Of a DNA stretch of 64,000 nucleotides, positions 33,576 to 41,851 are shown in pieces (positions within the stretch are counted from its first letter, which is position 1; every line of letters starts with the position of its first letter). The notes beneath the pieces are model-generated. The model was not told where the DNA came from. It did no database searches and worked only from the letters and a program-made list of their open reading frames with translations. The stretch covers positions 1 through 64,000 of the forward strand of contig NZ_DASSMH010000028.1 in NCBI RefSeq assembly GCF_035688975.1, written 5' to 3'. This DNA comes from CALMNV01 sp035688975. GTDB lineage: Bacteria; Actinomycetota; Actinomycetes; Actinomycetales; Dermatophilaceae. A program made the position numbers and the translations under genes.

Positions 33576-34556
33576 TTACGGGCAGCCGATGTGCGGCGCG
33601 ATCTCCGCCGCAGACTCGAGGCCGTAGGCCTCGGCGAGCCGGCCCAGGAAGCCGTCCCGGGTCAGGGTGTACTCCTGGGTGCCCACGGTCTCTATGACGT
33701 AGGTCGCGAGCATGGACCCCAGCTCGGCGGCGTGCCGGTGCCCGAGCTGCGCCGCGAGCCCGGTGAGGAACCCGGCGCGGAAGGCGTCACCGACGCCGGT
33801 CGGGTCGAGCCGGCGCACCTCGCGGGCCGCCGCCACCTCGATGGGCGCCTCGCCGCGGGTCTCGATGACCGCGCCGTCCCTGCCCTTGGTGATGACCCGG
33901 GTCGTGACGCGCTCGGCGATCTCGTCCGCGGACCAGCCGGTCTTCTGCGACGTCAGGGCCGCCTCGTACTCGTTGGTGAGCAGGTAGTCGGCGCCGTCGA
34001 TGAGCTCCCGGATGGTCTGCCCGTCGGCGAAGGCGAGCTGCTGGGAGGGGTCGGCCGCGAAGGGGATGCCGCGGGTGCGGCACTCGCGCGTGTGGCGCAG
34101 CATCGCCTCCGGGTCGTTGGCGCCGATGACGACGAGGTCGAGGCCGCCGACCCGGTCCGCCACCGGCCCGAGCTCGATCTGGCGCGCCTCCGACATGGCC
34201 CCGGCGTAGAAGGTCGCGATCTGGGCCATGTCGTCGTCCGTGGTGCACACGAAGCGGGCCGTGTGCTGCGACTCCGACACGTGCACCGACTGGCAGTCCA
34301 CCCCGTGCCGCTCCAGCCAGCTGCGGTAGTCGGCGAAGTCCTCCCCCACCGCCCCGACGAGGATCGGGCGCTGGCCCAGGCGCGCCATGCCGAACGCGAT
34401 GTTGGCCGCCACCCCGCCCCGCCGCACCTGCAGGTCGTCGGCGAGGAAGGACAGCGAGACCTTGTCGAGCTGCTCCACCACCAGGGAGTCGGCGAAGCGG
34501 CCGCGGAAGGTCATGAGGTGGTCGGTCGCGATGGACCCCGTGATGGCGATGCGCAC
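33576..34556 (-). CDS. PfkB-family kinase (CbhK/adenosine kinase type)
   Basis: A 326-residue ribokinase-like enzyme. VRRGGVAANIAFGMARLGQRP is the PfkB signature 1 region, and LDPTGVGDAFRAGFLTGL is signature 2 with the catalytic Asp. By position and overall sequence (IAITGSIATDHLMTF at the start) it matches Rv2202c, which acts as an adenosine kinase in M. tuberculosis though annotated cbhK. The GTG at 34556 lies 6 nt behind a TAGGTT box. Confidence 0.88.
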   Translation of the reverse strand: MRIAITGSIATDHLMTFRGRFADSLVVEQLDKVSLSFLADDLQVRRGGVAANIAFGMARLGQRPILVGAVGEDFADYRSWLERHGVDCQSVHVSESQHTARFVCTTDDDMAQIATFYAGAMSEARQIELGPVADRVGGLDLVVIGANDPEAMLRHTRECRTRGIPFAADPSQQLAFADGQTIRELIDGADYLLTNEYEAALTSQKTGWSADEIAERVTTRVITKGRDGAVIETRGEAPIEVAAAREVRRLDPTGVGDAFRAGFLTGLAAQLGHRHAAELGSMLATYVIETVGTQEYTLTRDGFLGRLAEAYGLESAAEIAPHIGCP

Positions 34557-34562
34557 CCGGAA

Positions 34563-34568
34563 AACCTA
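34563..34568 (-). promoter_or_regulatory. -10 box TAGGTT of the PfkB kinase
   Basis: The minus strand reads TAGGTT, 6 nt, GTG at 34556. The terminator of erpA lies immediately upstream, so this promoter gives the kinase gene its own transcript. Confidence 0.55.
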
Positions 34569-34594
34569 GCGCGGGCCGGGCCCGGCACGGCGAA

Positions 34595-34619
34595 GGGCCC
34601 GACCGCATGGGTCGGGCCC
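34595..34619 (-). terminator. Terminator after erpA
   Basis: GGGCCCGACC (34595-34604) pairs with GGTCGGGCCC (34610-34619) over a 5-nt loop, between erpA and the PfkB kinase. A copy of GTATGCCG follows at 34627. Confidence 0.65.
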
Positions 34620-34657
34620 CTTTCCGGTATGCCGGGTGCTGTCCCCGTGCGGGGGTG

Positions 34658-35041
34658 TCAGCTGAAAGAGTCGCCGCAGGCGCAGCTGCTGCCGGCGTTG
34701 GGGTTGTCGATGGTGAAGCCCTGCTTCTCGATCGTGTCGGCGAAGTCGATCGTGGCGCCCTCGAGGTAGGGAGCGCTCATCCGGTCGACGACGACCTCCA
34801 CGCCCTCGAAGTCACGCACGAGGTCCCCGTCCAGGGTCCGCTCGTCGAAGTAGAGCTGGTAGATCAGGCCCGAGCACCCGCCCGGCTGCACGCCGACGCG
34901 CAGGCGCAGGTCGTCGCGGCCCTCCTGCTCGAGGAGGCTCTTGACCTTGCCGGCCGCGACGTCCGTGAGGACGACGCCGTGCGCAGGAGCCTCCGTCTGG
35001 GCCGGGACGCCGGCGGCGGAAACGTTGGTCTCAACACTCAT
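34658..35041 (-). CDS. erpA: Iron-sulfur cluster insertion protein (A-type carrier)
   Basis: A 127-residue HesB/IscA/ErpA-type carrier that delivers Fe-S clusters to target enzymes. The three ligand Cys are in VQPGGCSGLIYQL and SSCACGDSF. The first 20 residues are a variable extension. It corresponds to Rv2204c. Likely clients in this window are QcrA (Rieske) and LipA (two 4Fe-4S clusters). A TATCCT box lies upstream with a leader of about 70 nt. Confidence 0.93.
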   Translation of the reverse strand: MSVETNVSAAGVPAQTEAPAHGVVLTDVAAGKVKSLLEQEGRDDLRLRVGVQPGGCSGLIYQLYFDERTLDGDLVRDFEGVEVVVDRMSAPYLEGATIDFADTIEKQGFTIDNPNAGSSCACGDSFS

Positions 35042-35120
35042 GTGGGGATGTCCTTCGCGTCATCGTGCGTGGGTCAACGGCTACAACCGGCGGTGCGCCG
35101 GATGTGTTCCCGACCCCGAC

Positions 35121-35126
35121 AGGATA
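35121..35126 (-). promoter_or_regulatory. Candidate -10 box of erpA
   Basis: The minus strand reads TATCCT about 80 nt before the erpA ATG. The rest of the gap 35042-35168 is unremarkable. Confidence 0.35.
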
Positions 35127-35168
35127 CGTCGGATCGGGGGCCGCTTCGGGCCGCCCCGGTGCGCAGGC

Positions 35169-36335
35169 TCAGCCCGCGGCCGGGGACCACGTCCGGGCCA
35201 CCCGCTCGGCCCGGGCGACGAGCGTGCCCGCGGGGTCGGCGAAGGAGGCGGCCACCTGCTCCGGGCGCTCGGCGACGGCATACACCCCGGACAGGCCGAT
35301 CGACATCGCCTCACGTCGTCCCACGAGGGCCCGGCCGGCCACGACGATGGCCGGGACCCCGACCCGGGCCGCCGCCTCGGCGACTCCCACCACGACCGTG
35401 CCGCGCAGCGACCGCCAGTCGAAGCTGCCCTCACCCGTGACGACGAGGTCGGCCGACGCCACGAGGTCGTCGAAGCCCACGGCGTCGAGGACGGCCTCGA
35501 CGCCCGAGGCGGGGCGTCCGCCGACGAGGAGGAGGGCGTAGCCCAGTCCGCCGGCGGCGCCGGCCCCCGGCTGGCGCTCCGGACGGATCGGTGCACCCGT
35601 CAGCAGGTCGGTGGCGGGGGGCCGGACGCGACCGACCACGGCGGCGAAGTGGCCGAGGGCGTTCTCGAGGCGCTGCGCGTCCTCCTCGCTCGCCCCCTTC
35701 TCCGCGGCGAAGACGGCGCTCGTGCCGTGCAGGCCGAGCAGCGGTGAGTCCACGTCGGCGGCGACCACGAGGTCGACGTCGCGCAGGCGGTCCGCCACCG
35801 CGCCGAGGCCGGCGAGGTCGGCCGGCTCGGCCACCTCCAGCGGGAGACCACCTCGGCCCAGCCGGGCCCGGGGCCCGGCGCCGAGGGCCGCGAGCAGGCC
35901 CGCGCCCGCGTCGTTGGTGCCGGACCCGCCGAGCCCGACGACGATGCGGTGCGGTGCGACGTCGAGGGCGGCTGCGAGGAGCTGGCCGACCCCGAACGTG
36001 CTCGTGCGGGTCGGGTCCCGCTCATCCTGGGCGAGCAGGTGCAGCCCGCACGCCTGGGCCGACTCGACGTATGCCGTGCGCCGGCCGGCGCGCTCGACGA
36101 CGAGCACGGTCGCGGGGACCGGCCGGCCCAGCGGGTCCTCGACGACGGTCGCGACGACCTCGCCGCCGAGGTTGTCGGCGAGCGCGTCGACGAAGCCCGG
36201 GCCGCCGTCCGAGAGCGGCACCTGCGTGATCCGGTCGTGCGGTGCGCCGCGGCGCCACCCCTCGGCCAGCGCCGCGGCCGCCTGCTTGGCGGTGAGGGTG
36301 CCGGTGAAGCCGTCCGGGGCGAGGAGCACGTGCAC
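35169..36335 (-). CDS. Glycerate kinase (GlxK family)
   Basis: A 388-residue enzyme phosphorylating D-glycerate with ATP. The start VLLAPDGFTGTLTAKQAA, QVPLSDGGPGFVDAL, VVGLGGSGTNDAGAGLLAALG and VVTGEGSFDWRSLRG are characteristic of glycerate kinase type 1. The GTG at 36335 places the conserved VLLAPDGF at residue 3; an ATG at 36374 would add 13 unlikely residues. It matches Rv2205c and precedes erpA on the same strand. Confidence 0.92.
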   Translation of the reverse strand: MHVLLAPDGFTGTLTAKQAAAALAEGWRRGAPHDRITQVPLSDGGPGFVDALADNLGGEVVATVVEDPLGRPVPATVLVVERAGRRTAYVESAQACGLHLLAQDERDPTRTSTFGVGQLLAAALDVAPHRIVVGLGGSGTNDAGAGLLAALGAGPRARLGRGGLPLEVAEPADLAGLGAVADRLRDVDLVVAADVDSPLLGLHGTSAVFAAEKGASEEDAQRLENALGHFAAVVGRVRPPATDLLTGAPIRPERQPGAGAAGGLGYALLLVGGRPASGVEAVLDAVGFDDLVASADLVVTGEGSFDWRSLRGTVVVGVAEAAARVGVPAIVVAGRALVGRREAMSIGLSGVYAVAERPEQVAASFADPAGTLVARAERVARTWSPAAG

Positions 36336-36409
36336 GCCGCCATGATGCCGGATGCGCGACGCGACGCAGTCCACCTCGACGGGAGTCAGCCCGGCGGCAT
36401 ACTGACCGC

Positions 36410-37171
36410 ATGCCGACGCACCCGACCCAGCTCGCGATCGTCTCGGACGTGCACGGCAACGTCACTGCGTTCGAGGCCGTGCTGGCCGACATCGACGCCC
36501 GCGGCATCGAGCGGATCGTCAACCTCGGCGACGTCGTCGGCAAGGGTCCGCGCGGCTCGGAGGCGGTCAAGCTGAGCCGCCAGCGGTGCGCGGTCACGGT
36601 GCGCGGCAACTGGGACAGCTTCATCTCCGACGAGGCGATCGAGCTCGGCCCCGACACCCAGTGGACCCGGGAGGAGCTCACGAGCGACGACCTGGAGTGG
36701 CTGGCCGGGCTGCCGGGCTCCCTCGACCTGCGCGTGAGCGGCCGGCACGTCCGCCTCTTCCACGCCTCGCAGGTGAGCGAGTTCCACCGGGTGCGCCGGC
36801 AGCACACCTCGGAGGAGTTCCGGGCCATGTTCACCAACACCGACTTCACCGGGCACGGCCCCTGCCCGACCGTCGTCGGTTACGGCGACATCCATCGCAC
36901 CTACCTGGAGACGAACGAGGGGCTCACCCTCTTCAACGCCGGCAGCGTGGGCAACCACCTCGACGCCCCCACGGCGTCGTATGCCGTCCTCACCGGAGAG
37001 CTCGACGGCTCCGCCCCGGGCCCCTTCGGGATCGAGTTCGTGCGCGTGCCCTACGACATCGAGGCCGAGGTCGCGGCCGCCCGCGACCTCGGGCTGCCCG
37101 ACGTGGAGCTGTATGCCGTCGAGCTGCGCGAGGGCGTCTACCGGGGGGACCAGCGCCGCCGCGGCGGCTGA
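36410..37171 (+). CDS. Metallophosphoesterase (YfcE-like)
   Basis: A 253-residue calcineurin-like phosphoesterase. The dinuclear metal site is built from AIVSDVHGNVTAFEAVL, IVNLGDVVGKGPRG, VTVRGNWD, RLFHAS and VGYGDIHRTY, with FNAGSVGNHLD in the C-terminal part. This subset hydrolyses phosphodiesters or nucleotides; a specific substrate is not clear. The ATG lies 6 nt after CATACT, within a GCGGCATACTG copy of the window's repeated octamer, so the octamer may double as its -10 box. Confidence 0.87.
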   Translation: MPTHPTQLAIVSDVHGNVTAFEAVLADIDARGIERIVNLGDVVGKGPRGSEAVKLSRQRCAVTVRGNWDSFISDEAIELGPDTQWTREELTSDDLEWLAGLPGSLDLRVSGRHVRLFHASQVSEFHRVRRQHTSEEFRAMFTNTDFTGHGPCPTVVGYGDIHRTYLETNEGLTLFNAGSVGNHLDAPTASYAVLTGELDGSAPGPFGIEFVRVPYDIEAEVAAARDLGLPDVELYAVELREGVYRGDQRRRGG

Positions 37172-37180
37172 CGCGGGCGC

Positions 37181-37461
37181 CCCCCTTTGTCGAGTGGCCA
37201 CTTGCGTACGCGCGGAGGTGTACCGAACTGGCCAGTCGACGGAGGAAGCCGGTCAGCGACCGACACTCGGCAGTCGTCCGTGGCCGGCCGACCCCCCTTT
37301 CGTCGAGTGGCCACTTGTGCACGCCCACGCCGGCCTGGCGCCGACCCAACCGATCCCCCCTTTCGTCGAGTGGCCACTTGCGCACGCGCGGAGGTGTACC
37401 GAACTGGCCAGTCGACGGAGGAAGCCGGCCGAGTCAGCGAGCCGAACTGGCCAGTCGACGG
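37181..37461. repeat. Array of palindromic repeats in a convergent gap
   Basis: The 306-base gap between the phosphoesterase and M20 peptidase genes holds no gene but a repeat array. A 72-bp unit occurs twice (37181-37252, 37355-37428) with two or three changes. Each unit holds arm R1 (CGTCGAGTGGCCACTT) and arm R2 (AACTGGCCAGTCGACG), imperfect inverted copies that can form a long hairpin with a G-G and a C-C mismatch. Each arm is itself built on a 10-bp palindrome (AGTGGCCACT, ACTGGCCAGT). A third R1 lies at about 37293-37317 and a third, truncated R2 at 37441-37461. Confidence 0.85.
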
Positions 37462-37477
37462 GGGGACAGCGGCTGAG

Positions 37478-38842
37478 TCAGCGCGCCGCCGCGCCGAGCC
37501 GGGCGAGGAAGATCGCCTCCGCCGTGCACACGCGGGCGAACTCGCCGAGGTGGAGCGACTCGTTCGCGCCGTGCGCCCGCGTGTCGGGGTCCTCGACGCC
37601 CGTGACGAGGATGGCCGCGTCGGGGAAGCGCTCGGCGAAGGAGGCGACGAAGGGGATGGATCCCCCGACGCCGATCTCGACCGGCTCCCTGTCCCACGCG
37701 TCGGCGAAGGCCGCCCTGGCCTGGTCGTAGACGGGCCCGTGGGCGCCGGCGGCGAAGCCGGACCCGTGCTCCTCGAGCTCCACCTCCACACGCGCGCCCC
37801 ACGGCGCGGCGGCCTGGAGGTGGGCCTTGAGCAGCTCGAACGCCTCCGCCGAGTCCTGCGTCGGTGCCACCCGCAGCGACACCTTGGCGGCGGCCGACGC
37901 GACGAGCGTGTTGGACGCGGTCTCGAGCGAGGGGGCCTTGATGCCGATCGTCGTCACCGAGGGCCTCGTCCACAGCCGGGACAGGATCGAGCCGGAGCCG
38001 ATGAGCTCCACGCCGTCGAGCAGTCCGGACTCGGCCCGGAAGCGGTCCTCGTCGTAGTCGAGGTCGGCCGCCTCGCCGGAGTCGAGGCCGGCGACCGCCA
38101 CGTTGCCCGCGTCGTCGTGGAGCGAGGCGAGCACGCGGATGAGCGCGCTCAGCGCATCCGGCGCCGCGCCGCCGAACATCCCCGAGTGGACCGAGTGGTC
38201 GAGGGTGCGGACCGTCACGACGACCCGGACGCCCCCGCGCAGGGTCGTCGTGAGGGCGGGGGTGCCGATGTCCCAGTTCATCGAGTCGGCGAGGACGATG
38301 GCGTCCGCGCGGAGCCGGTGCCCGTGCCGCTCGAGGATGGTCTGCAGCGACGGCGAGCCGATCTCCTCCTCGCCCTCGACGAAGACGGTGACGCCGACCG
38401 GCAACCGGCGGTGGTGCGCGCGGAGCGCGGCCACGTGCGCCAGGACGCCGGCCTTGTCGTCGGCCACGCCCCGTCCGTGGAGCCGGCCACCGCGTTCGGT
38501 AGGCGAGAAGGGCGGGCTCACCCAGTCCTCGTCCGGGCCGGGCGGCTGCACGTCGTGGTGCGCGTAGAGCAGCACCGTGGGGCTGCCCGGAGGGCCGTCG
38601 ACGTGCCCGATCACGGCCGGTCGGCCGCCTTCCCGGACGATCGCGACGTCGAGCCCCTCGTCTCGCAGCAGCCGAGCCACCGCCTCGGCACTCGCCTCGA
38701 CGTGCGCCTGGTCGAAGGAGCCCAGGGACACGCTCGGGACGCGGGCCAGCGCCTCGAGGTCGGCCCGCACCTGAGGCAGGAGGCGTGTCACCCGGTCGCG
38801 GATGTCCTGGATCTCCTCGGGGCGGAGCACGTCGTCGGTCAC
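37478..38842 (-). CDS. M20-family dipeptidase
   Basis: A 454-residue zinc peptidase. Metal-site motifs include VLLYAHHDVQP (His and Asp), GRGVADDKAGVLAHVAAL (bridging Asp), FVEGEEEIGSPSL (catalytic and metal Glu pair) and a final RAHGANESLHLGEF with a His ligand. The middle insertion is the dimerisation lid. It likely cleaves short peptides in the cytoplasm. The GTG at 38842 is 7 nt behind TAGGGT. Large homologous-size proteins occur across actinobacteria. Confidence 0.92.
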   Translation of the reverse strand: MTDDVLRPEEIQDIRDRVTRLLPQVRADLEALARVPSVSLGSFDQAHVEASAEAVARLLRDEGLDVAIVREGGRPAVIGHVDGPPGSPTVLLYAHHDVQPPGPDEDWVSPPFSPTERGGRLHGRGVADDKAGVLAHVAALRAHHRRLPVGVTVFVEGEEEIGSPSLQTILERHGHRLRADAIVLADSMNWDIGTPALTTTLRGGVRVVVTVRTLDHSVHSGMFGGAAPDALSALIRVLASLHDDAGNVAVAGLDSGEAADLDYDEDRFRAESGLLDGVELIGSGSILSRLWTRPSVTTIGIKAPSLETASNTLVASAAAKVSLRVAPTQDSAEAFELLKAHLQAAAPWGARVEVELEEHGSGFAAGAHGPVYDQARAAFADAWDREPVEIGVGGSIPFVASFAERFPDAAILVTGVEDPDTRAHGANESLHLGEFARVCTAEAIFLARLGAAAR

Positions 38843-38849
38843 CCCCGCG

Positions 38850-38855
38850 ACCCTA
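38850..38855 (-). promoter_or_regulatory. -10 box TAGGGT of the M20 peptidase
   Basis: The minus strand reads TAGGGT, 7 nt, GTG at 38842. Confidence 0.55.
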
Positions 38856-38896
38856 CCGAGGGGTGGGAGCGCGTCGAGCGGGACCTGGCCACCACC

Positions 38897-38902
38897 TAGA
38901 GT
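38897..38902 (+). promoter_or_regulatory. -10 box TAGAGT of the DUF3043 gene
   Basis: TAGAGT, 6 nt, GTG at 38909. It forms a compact pair of leaderless-type promoters with the divergent M20 gene. Confidence 0.55.
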
Positions 38903-38908
38903 GGGCCT

Positions 38909-39487
38909 GTGTTCGGACGCAAGAAGACCTTGAACGACGAGCTGTCGCCGCAGGCCCCCCCGGCCGAGGAGCGGCCTGGCGCGAAGAACCGGCCCACGCC
39001 CAAGCGGCGCGACCAGGAGGCGGCCAACCGGCGTCCGCTCATCGTCGCCGACCGCAAGGCCGCCCGCACGCAGGACAAGGAGGCGCGCCGTCGCTCGATG
39101 GCCCAGCAGCGCCAGGCCATGCTCGTCGGCGACGAGAGGTACCTCCCTGCGCGGGACAAGGGCCCGCGCCGTCGTTTCATCCGCGACGCGGTGGATGCCC
39201 GGTGGAACCTCGGCGAGTTCATGTTGCCGGTCATGCTGCTCGTGCTGCTGCTCAGCTTCGTCAAGGCGACGTGGGCGCTGCTCGTCGTCTTCCTGCTCGT
39301 CTACGGACTCATCCTCGTGGCGGTGATCGACGCCGCGCTCATGTGGCGGCGGACCAAGAAGGCGCTCGTGCGCAAGTTCGGCGAGACCGGGCGGGGGGAT
39401 GCCTGGTATGCCGTCATGCGGGCCTTCCAGATGCGCCGCACCCGGATGCCCAAGCCGCAGGTCGCCCGCGGCGAGCACCCGGCCTGA
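38909..39487 (+). CDS. DUF3043 membrane protein
   Basis: A 192-residue protein with a highly charged N-terminal half (MFGRKKTLNDE, many Arg/Lys, RRPLIVADRKAARTQDKEARRRS) and two membrane helices around 110-150 (FMLPVMLLVLLLSFV and LLVVFLLVYGLILVAVIDAALM). The DEARYLPARDKGPRRRFIRD-like middle is typical of DUF3043, an actinobacterial family of unknown function corresponding to Rv2206 here. A leaderless GTG start fits. Confidence 0.82.
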   Translation: MFGRKKTLNDELSPQAPPAEERPGAKNRPTPKRRDQEAANRRPLIVADRKAARTQDKEARRRSMAQQRQAMLVGDERYLPARDKGPRRRFIRDAVDARWNLGEFMLPVMLLVLLLSFVKATWALLVVFLLVYGLILVAVIDAALMWRRTKKALVRKFGETGRGDAWYAVMRAFQMRRTRMPKPQVARGEHPA

Positions 39488-39511
39488 CCGGGGGCCGTGC
39501 CGCGGCGCCGC

Positions 39512-39727
39512 TCACTCGGTGGGGCGCAGGCTCATCGGCCCGTAGACGGCCGTGTCGCCCTCGCGCAGCGTGACGGCCTCGACCCCGGCCTCGAGCAGCT
39601 CGCGCCAGGACTCCCCCAGGTAGCTCTCGGCGTCGCTCTGGGTCGGGAACCCCTTCGTGGGCAGCGACTCCCCGTGCACGGGGTTGCCGTCAGAGTCGAA
39701 GTACAGCCACGTCCAGTCAGCGCTCAT
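39512..39727 (-). CDS. Small conserved actinobacterial protein (71 aa)
   Basis: A 71-residue acidic protein, MSADWTWLYFDSDG at the start, then GFPTQSDAESYLGESWREL and the end DTAVYGPMSLRPTE. I recall proteins of this length and pattern in many actinobacteria, but no function. Its gene is back to back with the cobalamin riboswitch, with about 40 bases between the ATG and the start of the conserved RNA. Confidence 0.7.
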   Translation of the reverse strand: MSADWTWLYFDSDGNPVHGESLPTKGFPTQSDAESYLGESWRELLEAGVEAVTLREGDTAVYGPMSLRPTE

Positions 39728-39767
39728 GCCGTCACGATAGAGGGGCCGGCTTTCATTGACGCGCCCC

Positions 39768-39895
39768 GGTGGCACGTGCCACGGTTCGCATACCGATGGT
39801 CGATCGGGGCAAGCCGGTGGAACTCCGGCGCTGACCCGCAACCGTGACGTCGCCCGAGCGCCTGCTCGCCCGACCAGCCGGAAAACCCGCGCCCC
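39768..39895 (+). ncRNA. Cobalamin riboswitch
   Basis: The core GCCGGTGGAACTCCGGCGCT followed by GACCCGCAACCGTGA (about 39814-39847) is the B12-element signature, and CCAGCCGGAAAACCCGCGCCC (about 39875-39895) is its B12-box side. The upstream GGTGGCACGTGCCACGGTT supplies the closing stem. It lies 95 bases before the GTG of the secreted protein and should repress the five-part B12-uptake operon when adenosylcobalamin is abundant. Confidence 0.92.
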
Positions 39896-39988
39896 TCGGC
39901 TCCTTGTCAGTCTGTCGTGGAATACGGACCGGACGCCCTGGCGGCCCTGCGCCCTCCCTTGGTCTCCGACCGTGAGGAGGATGACCCC

Positions 39989-40768
39989 GTGCACCAGCTC
40001 GACCCCCGCGCCCGGCCCCGCCGGGCCACCCTCGCCGCCGCCCTGTCGGCCCTGCTCGCCGCCGTGCTCGGCGCCGCTGTGCTCGGCGCCGCCCCGGCCT
40101 CGGCCGCACCCGCCTACCGTTTCTGGGGCTTCTACCAGCTCGCGGGCGGCGCGTGGACGTTCGCGCAGAAGGGTCCGGACCAGGTCGTCCCCAAGGACGG
40201 CGCCGTCGACGGCTGGCGCTTCGCCGTCGGCGAGGCGAGCTCCAGCCGCTTCCCCCGCGCCGTGCCGACCTTCGAGCAGCTGTGCGCCGCGACCCCCACC
40301 CAGGAGGGCAAGAAGCGGGTGGGCCTCGTCGTCGACTTCGGCCGGCCGGCGGACAGCGAGACCGGCGTCACGCCGCCCGAGCCGAGGGGGCTGTGCGCCT
40401 CCGTCGACCAGGCCGCGACGAGCACGGACGTGCTGGCCACGGCCGGTCCCCTGCGCTCCGACAAGGGCCTCGTGTGCGCGGTGGCGGGCTACCCCGCCAC
40501 CGGCTGCGGCGGCGAGGTCAAGCAGGTGAGCCCGGAGGCGAAGGCGGCCGACACACCGGTCCAGCTGGCGCTGCCCGGTGCCGCCCCGTCCGCGACGCCC
40601 GCTGCGGGCGCCTCCGCCGCCGCCACGGAGTCGGCGGCCGCCCCGGCGACGGCGGGCACGTCCAGCGGCGGCAGCACCGCGGCATACGTCCTGGCCGGGC
40701 TGGCCCTGCTCGCGCTCGTCGTCTTCCTCGTCCTGCGGGCCCGTGGCGGCGCCCGGCGGCAGGCCTGA
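39989..40768 (+). CDS. B12-regulated secreted membrane-anchored protein (SCO2322-like)
   Basis: A 259-residue protein with a signal peptide (LAAALSALLAAVLGAAVLGAAP ending ASAAP), a globular region starting YRFWGFYQLAGGAWTFAQKG and including DGWRFAVGE and four Cys that may form disulfides (EQLCAATP, RGLCASVDQ, LVCAVAGYPATGCGG), an Ala/Pro linker and one C-terminal helix (AYVLAGLALLALVVFLVLRA). It resembles the family I know as SCO2322, found ahead of ECF transporters in actinobacteria. The GTG follows GAGGAGG by 8 nt. It may bind cobalamin outside the membrane; untested. Confidence 0.75.
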   Translation: MHQLDPRARPRRATLAAALSALLAAVLGAAVLGAAPASAAPAYRFWGFYQLAGGAWTFAQKGPDQVVPKDGAVDGWRFAVGEASSSRFPRAVPTFEQLCAATPTQEGKKRVGLVVDFGRPADSETGVTPPEPRGLCASVDQAATSTDVLATAGPLRSDKGLVCAVAGYPATGCGGEVKQVSPEAKAADTPVQLALPGAAPSATPAAGASAAATESAAAPATAGTSSGGSTAAYVLAGLALLALVVFLVLRARGGARRQA

Positions 40769-40774
40769 CCTCGC

Positions 40775-41851
40775 GTGGGACGCGAGCGGCTCCAGCACCC
40801 CGCGGCCTGGTGGCTGTGGGGGCTGGGCCTCGCCGCCGCCGCGTCCCGCACGACGAACCCTGTCCTGCTCCTGCTCGTCGTCGGCGTGTGCGTGCTCGTC
40901 GTGACCGAGCGCCGTGACCCCGCCGCCCCGAACCCGCTGCCCGCCTTCCTCGTCGTCGGTGGCGCCATCCTCGCCCTGCGCCTGGCCGCCACCGTGGTGC
41001 TGGGCAACGGCGTGCACGGCAGCACCGTCGTCGTGACGCTGCCGCGGGTCCCGTTGCCCGAGTGGGCAGCCAGCGTGCGTCTCGGCGGCCCGGTCACGGT
41101 CGAGTCACTGCTGTATGCCGTGGGCGACGGGCTGCGCCTCGGCGCGATCCTCGCCTGCGTCGGGGCGGCCAACGCCCTCGCCAGCCCGCGCCGCCTGCTG
41201 CGCTACCTCCCGGCCACGCTCTACGACGTGGGCACCGCCGTCGTGGTGGGGCTGACCTTCGCGCCCCAGCTGCTCGCCGACGCGCAGGCCGTCCGTGCGG
41301 CTCGGGCGCTGCGCGGTCACGGCGGGCGGGGCCTGCGCGAGACGGCCCGGCTCGCCGTGCCGGTGCTCGAGACGGCGTTCGAGCGCTCGCTTGGGCTCGC
41401 CGCCTCGATGGAGTCCCGCGGCTACGGCCGTGCGGTCCGGTCGACACCCGGCAGCCGCCGACTCGCCTCCACCCTGGCGCTCCTCGGGCTGCTCGGGGTG
41501 CTCGCCGGGCTCTATGGCCTCCTCGACGCCTCGGTCGGCGGCGTGCTCGGGCTGCCGCTGCTCCTCGTCGGCGTGCTGCTCGCCGGCGCGAGCCTCGCCG
41601 TGGGTGCCGCGAGGGAGGAACGCACCGGGCATCGACGCGACGCCTGGGCCTGGACCGAGACGCTCACCGTGCTCGCCGGCGCCGCCGCGGCCGCGGTCCT
41701 CGTCGTGGCGACCCTCTCCGGCTGGCCGGGGGTCGTCCCTGAGCAGCGGGCGGCGCTGCCCCCGCTCCCCCTCCTCGCCGTCGCCGGCATCCTCGTCGCC
41801 GCCGCGCCGGCGCGGTTCACCCCCCGCCCACGACCACCGGGCGCCGCGTGA
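40775..41851 (+). CDS. ECF transporter transmembrane subunit EcfT (CbiQ family)
   Basis: A 358-residue membrane protein with about eight helices. The two Ala-Arg-Gly coupling motifs that contact the ATPases are VRAARALRGHGGRG and SMESRGYGRA. It links the substrate-binding component to the energising ATPase. The GTG start lies 6 bases after the secreted protein gene, and the stop overlaps the ATPase start by GTGA. The C-terminus is longer than in classical CbiQ, with extra helices around 270-345. Confidence 0.87.
   Translation: MGRERLQHPAAWWLWGLGLAAAASRTTNPVLLLLVVGVCVLVVTERRDPAAPNPLPAFLVVGGAILALRLAATVVLGNGVHGSTVVVTLPRVPLPEWAASVRLGGPVTVESLLYAVGDGLRLGAILACVGAANALASPRRLLRYLPATLYDVGTAVVVGLTFAPQLLADAQAVRAARALRGHGGRGLRETARLAVPVLETAFERSLGLAASMESRGYGRAVRSTPGSRRLASTLALLGLLGVLAGLYGLLDASVGGVLGLPLLLVGVLLAGASLAVGAAREERTGHRRDAWAWTETLTVLAGAAAAAVLVVATLSGWPGVVPEQRAALPPLPLLAVAGILVAAAPARFTPRPRPPGAA

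Noticed and set aside
37181..37461. Possible CRISPR array
   Set aside because: Repeats are unequal, palindromic and partly inverted, spacers are not uniform and no cas gene is near.
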